64,000 nt of DNA from Marinobacter mangrovi (GTDB taxonomy: Bacteria; Pseudomonadota; Gammaproteobacteria; Pseudomonadales; Oleiphilaceae): assembly GCF_016798325.1 (NCBI RefSeq), contig NZ_JAERVO010000003.1:372001-436000 (forward strand), in the 5' to 3' direction. The translations under genes and the position numbers were made by a program. Each line of letters begins with the position of its first letter. Position 1 is the stretch's first letter. Positions 9,404 through 18,488 of this stretch are shown here, one piece after another. Below the pieces are notes generated by a model. It did no database searches. It had not been told where the DNA came from and was given only the letters and a program-made list of their open reading frames with translations.

Positions 9404-12400
9404 TGATTCCCGGTCAGGCGCTCAATGGTGTCAAGCAGCTGGGTTTCCTGGAACGGCTTGCCCAGATACTCGTTGACGCCCAGCGCCAGGGCCCGCTCCC
9501 GGTGCTTTTGTCCGGTTCGCGAGGTGATCATGCAAATGGGCGTGTCGCGCAGGCTGTCGTCGTGGCGCACGAAGCTGGCCACTTCGAAACCGTCCATCCG
9601 CGGCATCTCGATATCCAGCAGGATGATGTCCGGGCGGTGATCCTGCAGCTGGGCCACAGCGTCCAGGCCGTCCTTCGCGGTGATGACCTCCATGCCGTTA
9701 CGCTCCAGTAGGCGCGAGGTGACCTTGCGCACGGTGACCGAGTCGTCCACCACCATGACCAGGGTCTCGCGGTCGTCGCGACGGGCCTGGGCCTGAGCCG
9801 CTTCCAGATCCGCCAGGCGCTGGCGCTCGGACAGCATGTCGGAGCGGATCATCGCCGGCAGGTCGAGGATCACGACCACGTTACCGTCACCCAGAATCGT
9901 GGCACCGGAGACACCCCGTACGGACGAGAACTGCGGGCCGAGGGACTTGACCACGATTTCCCGGCTGCCCATCAGGCTGTCCACCTGCAGCGCCATGGGC
10001 TGTTCAGCCCCGCGCACCAGGATGACCGGCAGCGGCAGGGCCTGTCCCTGCAGCTTGGGATGGTGCTCGCTGTGCAGCAGGCCGCCCAGGTACTGCAGGC
10101 GGTATTCCTGGCCGGCGTATTCGTACAGCGGCGCATCCGGCTTGTAATACTCTTCCAGCTCGTAGGTGCTGACCCGCACGATCCCCTCGATGGTATTGAG
10201 CGGGATGGCGTAGAAGTCCTCGCCGGTGGACACCATCAGGGCGCGGTTGACCGAGACCGTAAACGGCAGGCGCACGGTGAAGGTGGTGCCCTGGCCCAGC
10301 ATCGAGTCGATGTCCAGACTGCCGCCGAGCTGCTTGATCTCGCTGGCCACCACGTCCATGCCCACACCGCGGCCGGAGATCTGCGTGACCTGGGCGGCGG
10401 TGGAGAAGCCCGGCTGCAGGATGAACTGCAGGACCTCCCGGTCCGACAGATCCTCGTCTTCGCGCAGCAGGCCCTGCTTGATGGCCTTTTCGCGAACCGC
10501 CGAGGTGCGGATGCCGGCGCCGTCGTCCATCATCCGCAGCACCACTTCACCGCCTTCTCGGGTCAGCGACAGGATGATTTCGCCGGTTTCCGGCTTGCCG
10601 GCCTTGCGGCGGTCTTCCGGTGTTTCGATGCCGTGGTCAAGGGCGTTGCGCAGCATGTGCTCCAGCGGCGCCACCATCCGTTCAAGGATGTTGCGGTCCA
10701 TTTCGCCTTCGGCGTTGCGGACGTCAAACTCCACCTTCTTGCCCAGCTCGCCGCTGATCTGGCGAACAATCCGGCGCAGGCGCGGCACCATGGACGCGAA
10801 CGGGTTCATCCGCGTCTTCATCAGGCCTTCCTGCAGCTCGGTGTTGATCCGGGATTGCTGGACCAGCAGGGTTTCAGTGTCGCGGGTCCGGTCGGACATG
10901 GTCTCGCGCAGGTCCGCCAAATCCGAGGCCGATTCACTCAGGGCCCGGGACAGCTGCTGGATGGAGGAGTAGCGGTCCATCTCCAGCGGGTCGAAGTCCT
11001 CGCCGTAGTCCGGACCGTGCTCTTTTTCGGCGCGGAACAGGATCTGGGCTTCGGTCTCGATGTCCATCCGGCGCAACTGTTCGCGCAGACGTTCGATGGT
11101 CGCGGCCATCTCGTCCAGCGTGTGGCCGAAGTCACTGGACTGCTGCTCCAGGCGGCTACGGGTGATACTGGTTTCACCGGCCAAGTTGACCAGCTCATCC
11201 AGCAGCGGGGCGTTGACGCGGATGGTTTCCTGCGCGGCACGGGCCGGGTCCGCCTTGCGGTTCCGGGCCTTTTTGGCCGGCGGCTTGGGTTGTGGCTTGG
11301 CCTGTGGTTCCGGTTTGGCGTCCGCTGCGGCTTCGGCGGATGGCTCCGCTGGAGGCACGGCCTCATCCGGTGTGTCTGCCTTGGTCTCCGGACTGCTCGG
11401 CAGGGTGACCGGGCCGGCGCCGGCGTCTTCATAGCGTTTGCGGATCTCACCCACCATGTCGGTCAGGGTGTCGTGATCCCGGGTAATGGCGTTCCAGGTG
11501 GCGCTGTCGGGTTCGTTGCCGCCCAGGTCAATCAGGCGGGTTTCGAAGGCGTGGGCCTGGTCACCCAGCTCAACCAGTTGCGCCAGGCGTGCGCCGCCCT
11601 TGAGGGTGTGCAGGGCCCGTTGCAGCTCGCGGTTGAAGTGGTCGCTGGACGGCTCCTTGCGCCAGTCTTCCAGCAGGTTTTCGATCTGGTCGAGCAGTTC
11701 GCCCGCTTCTTCCAGGAAGATTTCCAGGACTTCCGGATCGACGCTTTCAGGCTGGGCAGGCTCGTTCTCTTCCGTTACCGGGGCGTCATCTACTGGCGTG
11801 ACGCCTTGAGCCAGCGCCTCGATCAACTCGGCGTCGGCCACCGGCGTACGGCCTTCCTCGATATCGCGCAGCATCTGCGCCAACTGAGCTGAGGCCTTCT
11901 CACTGAGGGCCAGCGCGGCAGCACCGTCGGCGGCGTCGGCCAGGGTCGATTCCAGGCGCTCGTACCAGGTTTCCGCCAGGTCCGCGATGGGGTCGACATC
12001 GGCCAGTCGGGCACCGCCCTTGAGGGTGTGCAGCTCCTGCAGCAGCGACGTCATGCTGGCCAAGGCTTCCGGCTCTTCGCGCCATTGCGCCAGGCATTCC
12101 TTGATGGCGTCGTGGATCTCTACGCCTTCGTCCAGGAAAATGCCGATCAGGTCGTCGTCCCGATCCAGCGGCTCGCTGTCGGCTACGGCCGGCTCGGCAG
12201 GCGTCTCGTCCACCTCCACGGGCGGCAAATCGACCGGAGCGCTGTCTTCAGCCGGTGTGTCCTTGTCGGCCCGGCCGGAGAGGATGGCTTCGACGCGCTC
12301 GATCAGTGTGGTGGCCGGCTCGCAGGGTTTCTGCGCGGCCACTTGCTCCACCATCTGCGCCAGCCGGTCGTGGCAGGCAAACAGCAGGTCGGTCATGTCG

Positions 12401-15400
12401 GACGTGGCGTCCAGGCGGCCTTCAGCGACGCGCTCGAACAGGTCCTCCAGCACGTGGGTCAGATCGCCGATGGCATCGACACCGGCCATGCGTGCGCCGC
12501 CCTTGAGGGTATGCACGTCGCGTTGCAGTTCGCCAGCCAGCTTGGTGTTGCTGGGATCTTCGGTCCAGCTGTGCAGGGTGCTGGCGGTGGAGTTGACCAG
12601 GTCGTAAGCCTCTTCCAGGAAGATGCTGACCAGCTCCTGGTCGAGGTCCTCGGCATCGCCGGCGTCGTCGTCCGCCGCGGCCTGGTCCATGGCTTCCACC
12701 AGGAGGGCGTCGTCGAACACACTTTCTTCGGCTTCGGCTTCGGCTTCGGCTTCGGCTTCGGCTTCGGCTTCGGCTTCGGCTTCGGCTTCGGCTTCGGCTT
12801 CAGGCGCTGCCGGCTCGTCTTCCGGCGATTCGGTGGTTTCTTCGTCAATCGGTGTCGCGGCCGGCGCGTCGGTCAGGGCGGCTTTCAGGGCGTCCAGAAC
12901 GTCCGGCGCTTCCGGGCACTGTCCGGCTTCGGCGATGGCATCCACCATCGTCGCCAGTTGATCGTGGGCGCGCAGGGCGACATCGGTACGCTCCGGCGTG
13001 GCTTTCAGGCGGCCTTCGACGATGCGCTCGAACAGCGTCTCCATTTCATGGGCAATATCGGCCACGGGCGCGATTTCCGCCATGCGGGCGCCGCCCTTGA
13101 GGGTGTGCAGTTCGCGCTGGAGTTCCTTGACCAGTTCCGGCTGGTCGGGATTGCCCTGCCACTGGTGCAGCTGCTCGGCGGTGGTATCAATGATGTCGCC
13201 GGCTTCCTCAAGGAAGATTTCCGCCAGTTCCGGATCCAGGTTCTGCAGCGCGCCGGTGCGCGCCACCGGCTCGGCGTCGTCCATGTCGGTCGCATCCGGT
13301 GTGCCGGACTCGTCCTCTTCGGCGACATCCAGTTGCGGCAGCTCAAGCTCGATCTCATCTTCGGATTCGGTGTCGAACGAGGTGGCATCACTGCCGCCGG
13401 CATGCTGACTGATGTAGGCCTGGATCTCCTGGATCAGGTCCGGCGCCGGGCGTGGCTGGTCACCGGTGCTGATCGCATCCACCATGGCGGCGAGCCGGTC
13501 GTGGCTGCGCAGCAGGAGGTCTTCGAGATCCTCGCGGGTGCTGAGCCGGTTGTCGGTCAAGCCTTCAAACAGGGTTTCCAGCTCGTGGGACAGGTCGCCG
13601 ATGGCACTGATGTCGGCCAGGCGCGCGCCGCCCTTGAGGGTGTGCAGGTCGCGCTGCAGGTGGCGCAGCAATTCGGTGTCGGACGACTGCTCGGTCCACT
13701 GTTGCAGGCGTTCGCCGGTGCCTTCGATCAGGTCGCGGGCTTCCTCCAGGAAGATCTCGACCAGCTCGGGGTCGAGACCGTCGTCGGCTTCCGGTGTTTC
13801 GACCTCGGCGGCGCCGGGTTCGTCGGCTTCGATGTCCAGGGTCGGCAGCTCCAGGTCTTCCTCGAAGCTGTTGTCGATGTCCTCCAGATCCTGGGCGAAG
13901 CTGGAGTCGGCCTGTTCGCGGAATTGGTCGAGCTGGGCCTGCAGTTTGCCAAGCAGGTCGTGATCCGGCTTGGTCGCCAGACCGGCGGCCACCTGGTCCA
14001 TCATGTTGATGAGGGCTTCATGGCCGGCGCGGGCAACGCTGAAGAACTCGCTGTCCGGCTGGGCCTTGGCGTCGAACACGGCGGCATAGGTCCGCTCGAG
14101 CCGGTCCGCCAGTTCAGACACATCGGCCAGGCCGGCCACATCGGCGCCGCGGGCCAGCTGGCGCAGTTCCAGCACCAGCTTGTCGAGCTGTTCGTTCTCG
14201 CCGGGTGCCGCGGCCCAGGCGTCCAGGATGGAGTCGGCGTCCAGCAGGATATCCAGGCCTTCGTTCAGGAACAGCTGGATGAGCTGCGGGTCCGGGCGGT
14301 GCTCGGCTTCCGCATTTTCGGTACTGACCGGATTGGACGACAGGGTGCGGGTAGCGAGCATATCCAGGCGTTCGAGGAACGCCTCCGTGCCTGCCAGCGG
14401 TTGCTGCGGCGCTGATCGGATCTGCCCCAGGCCTCGCTCGATGAAGTCGCAGGCGTCGGCCAGCAGGGCCATCACGTCGCGATCGGCGCGATGGTTCTCG
14501 GCGCGGGCGGTTTTCACGAATTTTTCCAGCGGCGAGATGATGGTCGCCAGCGGCTCGATGCCGGCGGTGTGGGCCGAGCCTTTCAGGGTATGCAGGGCGC
14601 GGGACAGGCCATCGGTGTAGGCGGTGGTTTCGCGGCCTTCGGCCTCCGCCAGGAATTGTTTGAGCGCCTGCAGATGGGTTTCGGTTTCGCTCTCGAAGAT
14701 GTCCAGCAGGACCGGGTCCACCAGCTGTTCGTCGCCGGCGTCATCGTCTTCCGCCTGTTCTTGCCGGTCTCCAGGGGCGGCCTCGACCGCTGGTGCATCC
14801 GGCTCGAATCCGGCGCTGTCGCCGTCTTCCGGCATGCGGCTGGATTCCAGGATCTCGCCGTTGGCCAGCGCGGTCGCCCGGGCCTCCAGCGATGAAGTGT
14901 CCAGCGACGCCGGGCGGCGGGCCTCAAAATCGCTGACCAGGGCCGGAATCACGCCAACCACGTCATCCAGCAGACGGGCGATGTCGTCGTTCATGAACAC
15001 GCTGCCGTCGATCACCCGGTTGAGCATGTTCTCCACCGCCCAGGCGAGCTCGCCGACGGCACTGGCGCCCACCATGCGGCCACTGCCCTTGAGGGTATGG
15101 AATGCCCGGCGAACTTCGGCCAGCGCGGTCCGATCGTCAAACTGGCGCAGCAGCATGGGCAGGTATTCGCGGATGGTCTCCAGTACCTCGCCCGCTTCCT
15201 CGATGAAGATCTCGAGGATTTCGTCATCGATCAGGTCGTCGTCGATTCCGTCGTCCTGCGACGGCGCGGCGGATTCGACGGTGTCGTCGGTCGTCGCTTC
15301 CGGCGCGCTCTCGGCGACGTCGGCTGCCGGTTCAGCGGTGGTTTCGCTGTCCGGGCCGGTCTTGCGGGTGGTGGCCAGAGCGTCGGCCTGGGCAATCAGA

Positions 15401-17535
15401 TCGCTGACGTCGCCATCGGCGCTGCCGTCACGGAACTCGGCGATCAGGCCCGGAATGCGATCAATGGCGGTATCCACCAGGGCAAACAGTTCTTCCGTAG
15501 GCCGTACACTCTGGTCGATCACGCGGTTGAGCAGGTTCTCCACCGCCCAGGCCAGTTCGCCAATGCTGGTGGCACCCACCAGTCGACCGCTGCCCTTGAG
15601 GGTATGGAACGCGCGACGGACTTCAGTGAGCGCTTCGCGATCGTCGTGATCCTGACGCAGACGCGGGTAGAAATCGCGGATGGTGGCCAGGACTTCCTCG
15701 GCTTCCTCGATGAAGATTTCGAGGATTTCGTCGTCCACCAGGTCGGCGTCGGAGGTTTTCGGGACGTCGGGTCCGGAGGTGGCCGGCGCCGGTTCTGGCT
15801 CGGCGGATGTGACGGCCGGCTCGTTGTTCCAGGTGGGTTCTTCGCCCACCGGGAAGCCCAGGCTGCGCAGGCTGTCTTCGGCGATCTTGAGGACGCTTTC
15901 GTTGTCCTCAATGCCTTCCGCCAGGCGCTCCAGGTAGTATTCGATACTGGTCACCATGTCCGCCAGGGTGTCCAACTGCTGCCAGTCCGGGACGCGCTGC
16001 CCGTCCAGCAGGACATCGGTGACGTAGCGCTCGGCGGACGCGAGCATGTCGCCGACACGCTCCAGCGGGATCAGTTGCAGGCCGCCGCGGATGCTGTGCA
16101 GCAGGCCCGGGACATGCTCGATTTCACGCCGGTCCCATTGGGCGGCAATGAAATTGACGATGGCGGTCTTGACCTGTTCCAGCGAATTGCGGGACTCGCG
16201 CAGCAGCGCCCGGTTCGCGTCGTTCAGTTCCTGGGTGCCGTACTGGACGGCGTCGCCGGTGTCTTCGGAATGGGTCTGACGTTCTTTTTCCAGTCCGGCC
16301 AGGGTGGCTTCGACATAGAGCAGGGCGCCGGCGATGTCCATCAGGATGCCATCGTCGGCCGGCTCGTCATCGTGGCTGAGGCGCTGGACGATTTCGATCT
16401 GCTCGGTGACCACCCGGCGCGGGATGCCCAGACCCAGGACGGCCAGGGTATTGGCTACCTGTTGCAGGCCCGGCAGCAATTCTTCCAGTTCGCTGTTCTG
16501 GCGGAATTCGGCGCGCACGAACAGGTCGAGCTGGTCTTTCAGGCGGGCCAGTTCCTCGTTGAGGGCGCTGACCACGGATTGGATGGCCTCGCGACCCGGT
16601 CCGGAGACCCGCTGGCGGGCATCGTCCACGGATTCGTCGGAGGGCAGGGCGTCCGCCAGCTTATAGCGGCTGCGCAGGTCGTTGACCCGGGGCATGCCCA
16701 GGTCGTCGGCCCGGGCGACGTAGTACAGCAGATGCTTGAACAGCGCCTCGGGCACCGGTTGCTGCAGGATATCGCCGTGTTCGTCCAGCAGACGCTTGAG
16801 TTCCGCATCCAGCTGGCGCAGCAGGGATTTGGCGGCAGAGTTGATCGGGTTGTGCCGGCTCTTGAGCGTGTCCAGAAAACCACCGGCAGCCTGCCAGAGT
16901 TCACCGCGGGGGGTGCCCTGGCACAGCTTGATGACCCGCTGGATCACCTTGTCCATGTAGTCGAAGTGGGAGTCCAGTTCGGCTTCGCGGATGATGCCAA
17001 CCAGCGCAAACTGGAACATCTGGCGCAGCTTGCGGACATGGCCCAGGACTTTCGGATCCTGCAGACGCTGGGTGGCCGCCGGGTTGGCCCGGAAGTCCGC
17101 TGCCGACAGGTCCGGCTTGAACAGCGAGGTATCGGAAAGCAGGGCTTCGCCGCGGGCGGCGCGCAGGTCATTGAGCAGCGGCAACAGCGCCAGCGGGAAA
17201 TCATCGCGGTTGCTGTCCAGGTGCTCCAGGTACTGCGGCAGCTGCAGGATCGCCTGCATCAGGACTTCGATGGCTTCATCGACGTTGCTGGTAGCGTCGT
17301 TGAGGACGGCCTGGGCCAGCTTTTCCATCTCTTCGGTGAGCAGGGCCGCACCATAGAGTTCGACCATCTGCAGGGTGCCGTGCACCTGATGGAGATAGTT
17401 CAGGCAAAAACGCAGGCGTGCCGTGTCGTCACGATTGTCGACATAGGCTTCCAATGCCTGCTGACCCTGTTTCAGGGTGTCCTGAATTTCGCCCCTAACC
17501 CAATCCAGGGCGATGCTGTCATGGTGATTGCCCAT
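9400..17535 (-). CDS. chpA: Giant hybrid chemotaxis kinase ChpA with multiple HPt domains
   Basis: A 2711-residue CheA-like hybrid kinase that runs the Pil-Chp pathway for type IV pili. Canonical HPt motifs (HTLKG) occur at about residues 643, 815, 983, 1298, 1477, 1677, 1837 and 1977. Degenerate HPt-like regions are at the N-terminus (QVHGTLQ), near 500 (LHSIRGG) and near 1125. A CheA dimerisation helix begins near 2113 (LVNLAGETS). The ATPase N-box is MLRNALDHG (about 2298) and the G-box GRGVGMDV. A CheW domain spans about 2425-2560. A C-terminal receiver has phospho-Asp in LLDIEMPRMDG (about 2640). The ATG at 17535 has GGAG seven bases upstream; a start at 17577 would run into pilK. An (EA)n linker lies at about 1579-1603. 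The P. aeruginosa protein is described with six His-HPt domains. Confidence 0.96.
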   Translation of the reverse strand: MGNHHDSIALDWVRGEIQDTLKQGQQALEAYVDNRDDTARLRFCLNYLHQVHGTLQMVELYGAALLTEEMEKLAQAVLNDATSNVDEAIEVLMQAILQLPQYLEHLDSNRDDFPLALLPLLNDLRAARGEALLSDTSLFKPDLSAADFRANPAATQRLQDPKVLGHVRKLRQMFQFALVGIIREAELDSHFDYMDKVIQRVIKLCQGTPRGELWQAAGGFLDTLKSRHNPINSAAKSLLRQLDAELKRLLDEHGDILQQPVPEALFKHLLYYVARADDLGMPRVNDLRSRYKLADALPSDESVDDARQRVSGPGREAIQSVVSALNEELARLKDQLDLFVRAEFRQNSELEELLPGLQQVANTLAVLGLGIPRRVVTEQIEIVQRLSHDDEPADDGILMDIAGALLYVEATLAGLEKERQTHSEDTGDAVQYGTQELNDANRALLRESRNSLEQVKTAIVNFIAAQWDRREIEHVPGLLHSIRGGLQLIPLERVGDMLASAERYVTDVLLDGQRVPDWQQLDTLADMVTSIEYYLERLAEGIEDNESVLKIAEDSLRSLGFPVGEEPTWNNEPAVTSAEPEPAPATSGPDVPKTSDADLVDDEILEIFIEEAEEVLATIRDFYPRLRQDHDDREALTEVRRAFHTLKGSGRLVGATSIGELAWAVENLLNRVIDQSVRPTEELFALVDTAIDRIPGLIAEFRDGSADGDVSDLIAQADALATTRKTGPDSETTAEPAADVAESAPEATTDDTVESAAPSQDDGIDDDLIDDEILEIFIEEAGEVLETIREYLPMLLRQFDDRTALAEVRRAFHTLKGSGRMVGASAVGELAWAVENMLNRVIDGSVFMNDDIARLLDDVVGVIPALVSDFEARRPASLDTSSLEARATALANGEILESSRMPEDGDSAGFEPDAPAVEAAPGDRQEQAEDDDAGDEQLVDPVLLDIFESETETHLQALKQFLAEAEGRETTAYTDGLSRALHTLKGSAHTAGIEPLATIISPLEKFVKTARAENHRADRDVMALLADACDFIERGLGQIRSAPQQPLAGTEAFLERLDMLATRTLSSNPVSTENAEAEHRPDPQLIQLFLNEGLDILLDADSILDAWAAAPGENEQLDKLVLELRQLARGADVAGLADVSELADRLERTYAAVFDAKAQPDSEFFSVARAGHEALINMMDQVAAGLATKPDHDLLGKLQAQLDQFREQADSSFAQDLEDIDNSFEEDLELPTLDIEADEPGAAEVETPEADDGLDPELVEIFLEEARDLIEGTGERLQQWTEQSSDTELLRHLQRDLHTLKGGARLADISAIGDLSHELETLFEGLTDNRLSTREDLEDLLLRSHDRLAAMVDAISTGDQPRPAPDLIQEIQAYISQHAGGSDATSFDTESEDEIELELPQLDVAEEDESGTPDATDMDDAEPVARTGALQNLDPELAEIFLEEAGDIIDTTAEQLHQWQGNPDQPELVKELQRELHTLKGGARMAEIAPVADIAHEMETLFERIVEGRLKATPERTDVALRAHDQLATMVDAIAEAGQCPEAPDVLDALKAALTDAPAATPIDEETTESPEDEPAAPEAEAEAEAEAEAEAEAEAEAEAEAEESVFDDALLVEAMDQAAADDDAGDAEDLDQELVSIFLEEAYDLVNSTASTLHSWTEDPSNTKLAGELQRDVHTLKGGARMAGVDAIGDLTHVLEDLFERVAEGRLDATSDMTDLLFACHDRLAQMVEQVAAQKPCEPATTLIERVEAILSGRADKDTPAEDSAPVDLPPVEVDETPAEPAVADSEPLDRDDDLIGIFLDEGVEIHDAIKECLAQWREEPEALASMTSLLQELHTLKGGARLADVDPIADLAETWYERLESTLADAADGAAALALSEKASAQLAQMLRDIEEGRTPVADAELIEALAQGVTPVDDAPVTEENEPAQPESVDPEVLEIFLEEAGELLDQIENLLEDWRKEPSSDHFNRELQRALHTLKGGARLAQLVELGDQAHAFETRLIDLGGNEPDSATWNAITRDHDTLTDMVGEIRKRYEDAGAGPVTLPSSPETKADTPDEAVPPAEPSAEAAADAKPEPQAKPQPKPPAKKARNRKADPARAAQETIRVNAPLLDELVNLAGETSITRSRLEQQSSDFGHTLDEMAATIERLREQLRRMDIETEAQILFRAEKEHGPDYGEDFDPLEMDRYSSIQQLSRALSESASDLADLRETMSDRTRDTETLLVQQSRINTELQEGLMKTRMNPFASMVPRLRRIVRQISGELGKKVEFDVRNAEGEMDRNILERMVAPLEHMLRNALDHGIETPEDRRKAGKPETGEIILSLTREGGEVVLRMMDDGAGIRTSAVREKAIKQGLLREDEDLSDREVLQFILQPGFSTAAQVTQISGRGVGMDVVASEIKQLGGSLDIDSMLGQGTTFTVRLPFTVSVNRALMVSTGEDFYAIPLNTIEGIVRVSTYELEEYYKPDAPLYEYAGQEYRLQYLGGLLHSEHHPKLQGQALPLPVILVRGAEQPMALQVDSLMGSREIVVKSLGPQFSSVRGVSGATILGDGNVVVILDLPAMIRSDMLSERQRLADLEAAQAQARRDDRETLVMVVDDSVTVRKVTSRLLERNGMEVITAKDGLDAVAQLQDHRPDIILLDIEMPRMDGFEVASFVRHDDSLRDTPICMITSRTGQKHRERALALGVNEYLGKPFQETQLLDTIERLTGNQ
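12727..12798. repeat. Twelve perfect tandem TTCGGC hexamers inside chpA
   Basis: The plus strand shows TTCGGC repeated twelve times without a mismatch, flanked by partial units. On the coding strand this is GCCGAA, giving an alternating Glu-Ala linker between the fifth and sixth canonical HPt domains. The unit is a multiple of three, so slippage would change linker length without a frameshift. Confidence 0.97.
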
Positions 17536-17546
17536 AACCACTCCGG

Positions 17547-18446
17547 TTATTCTTCGTCTGTCTGGCGTTTGATCCACGCCAGCACGCTATCCGATGGCAC
17601 CCGCTGCAGGGAGGGATGCTGCCAATCCGTCAGTTCGCCCTGACCCAGCACCAGGAGTCCACCCGGTGCCAGTCGTTCGGTCAGTCGCCTGACAATTTCC
17701 CTGCGCCGCCAGCGGCGGAAGTAGATCAGCAGGTTCTGGCAGAAAATGATATTCATGCCATGCATCGGTGCCTGATTCAGGTCCAGCACGTTCAGTCGGG
17801 TAAAACAGACCCGCTGTTTGATCGCCGGGTCGATTGCCCATTCATTGCCGGCAGCCGGATGGAAGTAGCGTTCCCGAACCGCAGGCTCTGTTGTGGATAG
17901 CCTGCGGCCCCCGAATACCCCTCTCTGTGCCTTTTCCAGGGCCGGCTTGCTGATGTCCGATCCGGTCACCCCGAACAGGGGTTCCAGTTCCAGCTGCTGC
18001 ATGCACTGATCCAGCAGCATCGCCAGGGTGTAAGGTTCTTCGCCGGTTGAACAGCCCACGCTCCAGGCTTCCAGGGGGCGTTTCTTGAGGCTGTCCCGTG
18101 GCCGGGTCATGACATAGTCCGAGACCAGTCGGAAGGCGTCCGGATCACGAAAGAAACGGGTTTCCTGAACGGTGAGTCGGTCCACCAGAGTGGCCCACTC
18201 GACGATGGCGCCGGGGCCGGAAACCACTTTCTCGTAATAGGCCTGATAGGTCTCGCAACCGATTTCGCGCATCCGGATGCCCAGATTGGTCTGCAGGAAC
18301 GATTGTCGATCCGGCGTCAGGGTCATTCCGGTCCGCTCCTCCAGTAGCGTCTGCCACTGCTGGAACTGGGCCCCGTCCATCTGGGGAAGGGGCCGCAGCG
18401 TCCAGATACCGGCGGATCTGTCGTCGCGCGTTTCGGCCATGATCAT
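17547..18446 (-). CDS. pilK: CheR-type chemoreceptor methyltransferase PilK
   Basis: A 299-residue S-adenosylmethionine-dependent methyltransferase that would methylate glutamates of PilJ. The N-terminal helical CheR domain covers about residues 20-90. The SAM-binding motif is WSVGCSTGEEPYTLA at about 126-140. Further landmarks are the family segment ETRFFRDPDAF and the late motif IIFCQNLLIYF (family form FCRNVLIYF). The start is taken as 18446 (MIMAETRDD); an alternative ATG two codons on at 18440 is equally possible. It lies between pilJ and chpA, matching the P. aeruginosa order. The stop is 11 bases from the chpA start. Opposing activity is provided by ChpB. Confidence 0.93.
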   Translation of the reverse strand: MIMAETRDDRSAGIWTLRPLPQMDGAQFQQWQTLLEERTGMTLTPDRQSFLQTNLGIRMREIGCETYQAYYEKVVSGPGAIVEWATLVDRLTVQETRFFRDPDAFRLVSDYVMTRPRDSLKKRPLEAWSVGCSTGEEPYTLAMLLDQCMQQLELEPLFGVTGSDISKPALEKAQRGVFGGRRLSTTEPAVRERYFHPAAGNEWAIDPAIKQRVCFTRLNVLDLNQAPMHGMNIIFCQNLLIYFRRWRRREIVRRLTERLAPGGLLVLGQGELTDWQHPSLQRVPSDSVLAWIKRQTDEE

Positions 18447-18488
18447 GATTCAGCCGTGCTTTCCGGCGTCGTCACTTGCACCCCGCTA

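Noticed and set aside
12727-12798. Tandem repeat considered as a CRISPR-like array
   Set aside because: The unit is six bases without spacers and it is in frame inside chpA.
12028-14415. Plus-strand ORF of 795 residues with a Gly-Phe repeat
   Set aside because: It is antisense to chpA. The repeat is the complement of the Glu-Ala linker, and no start signal or domain is seen. High GC gives long shadow frames.
15097-17643. Plus-strand ORF of 848 residues
   Set aside because: Antisense shadow of chpA with no recognisable domain; the minus strand carries clear HPt domains.
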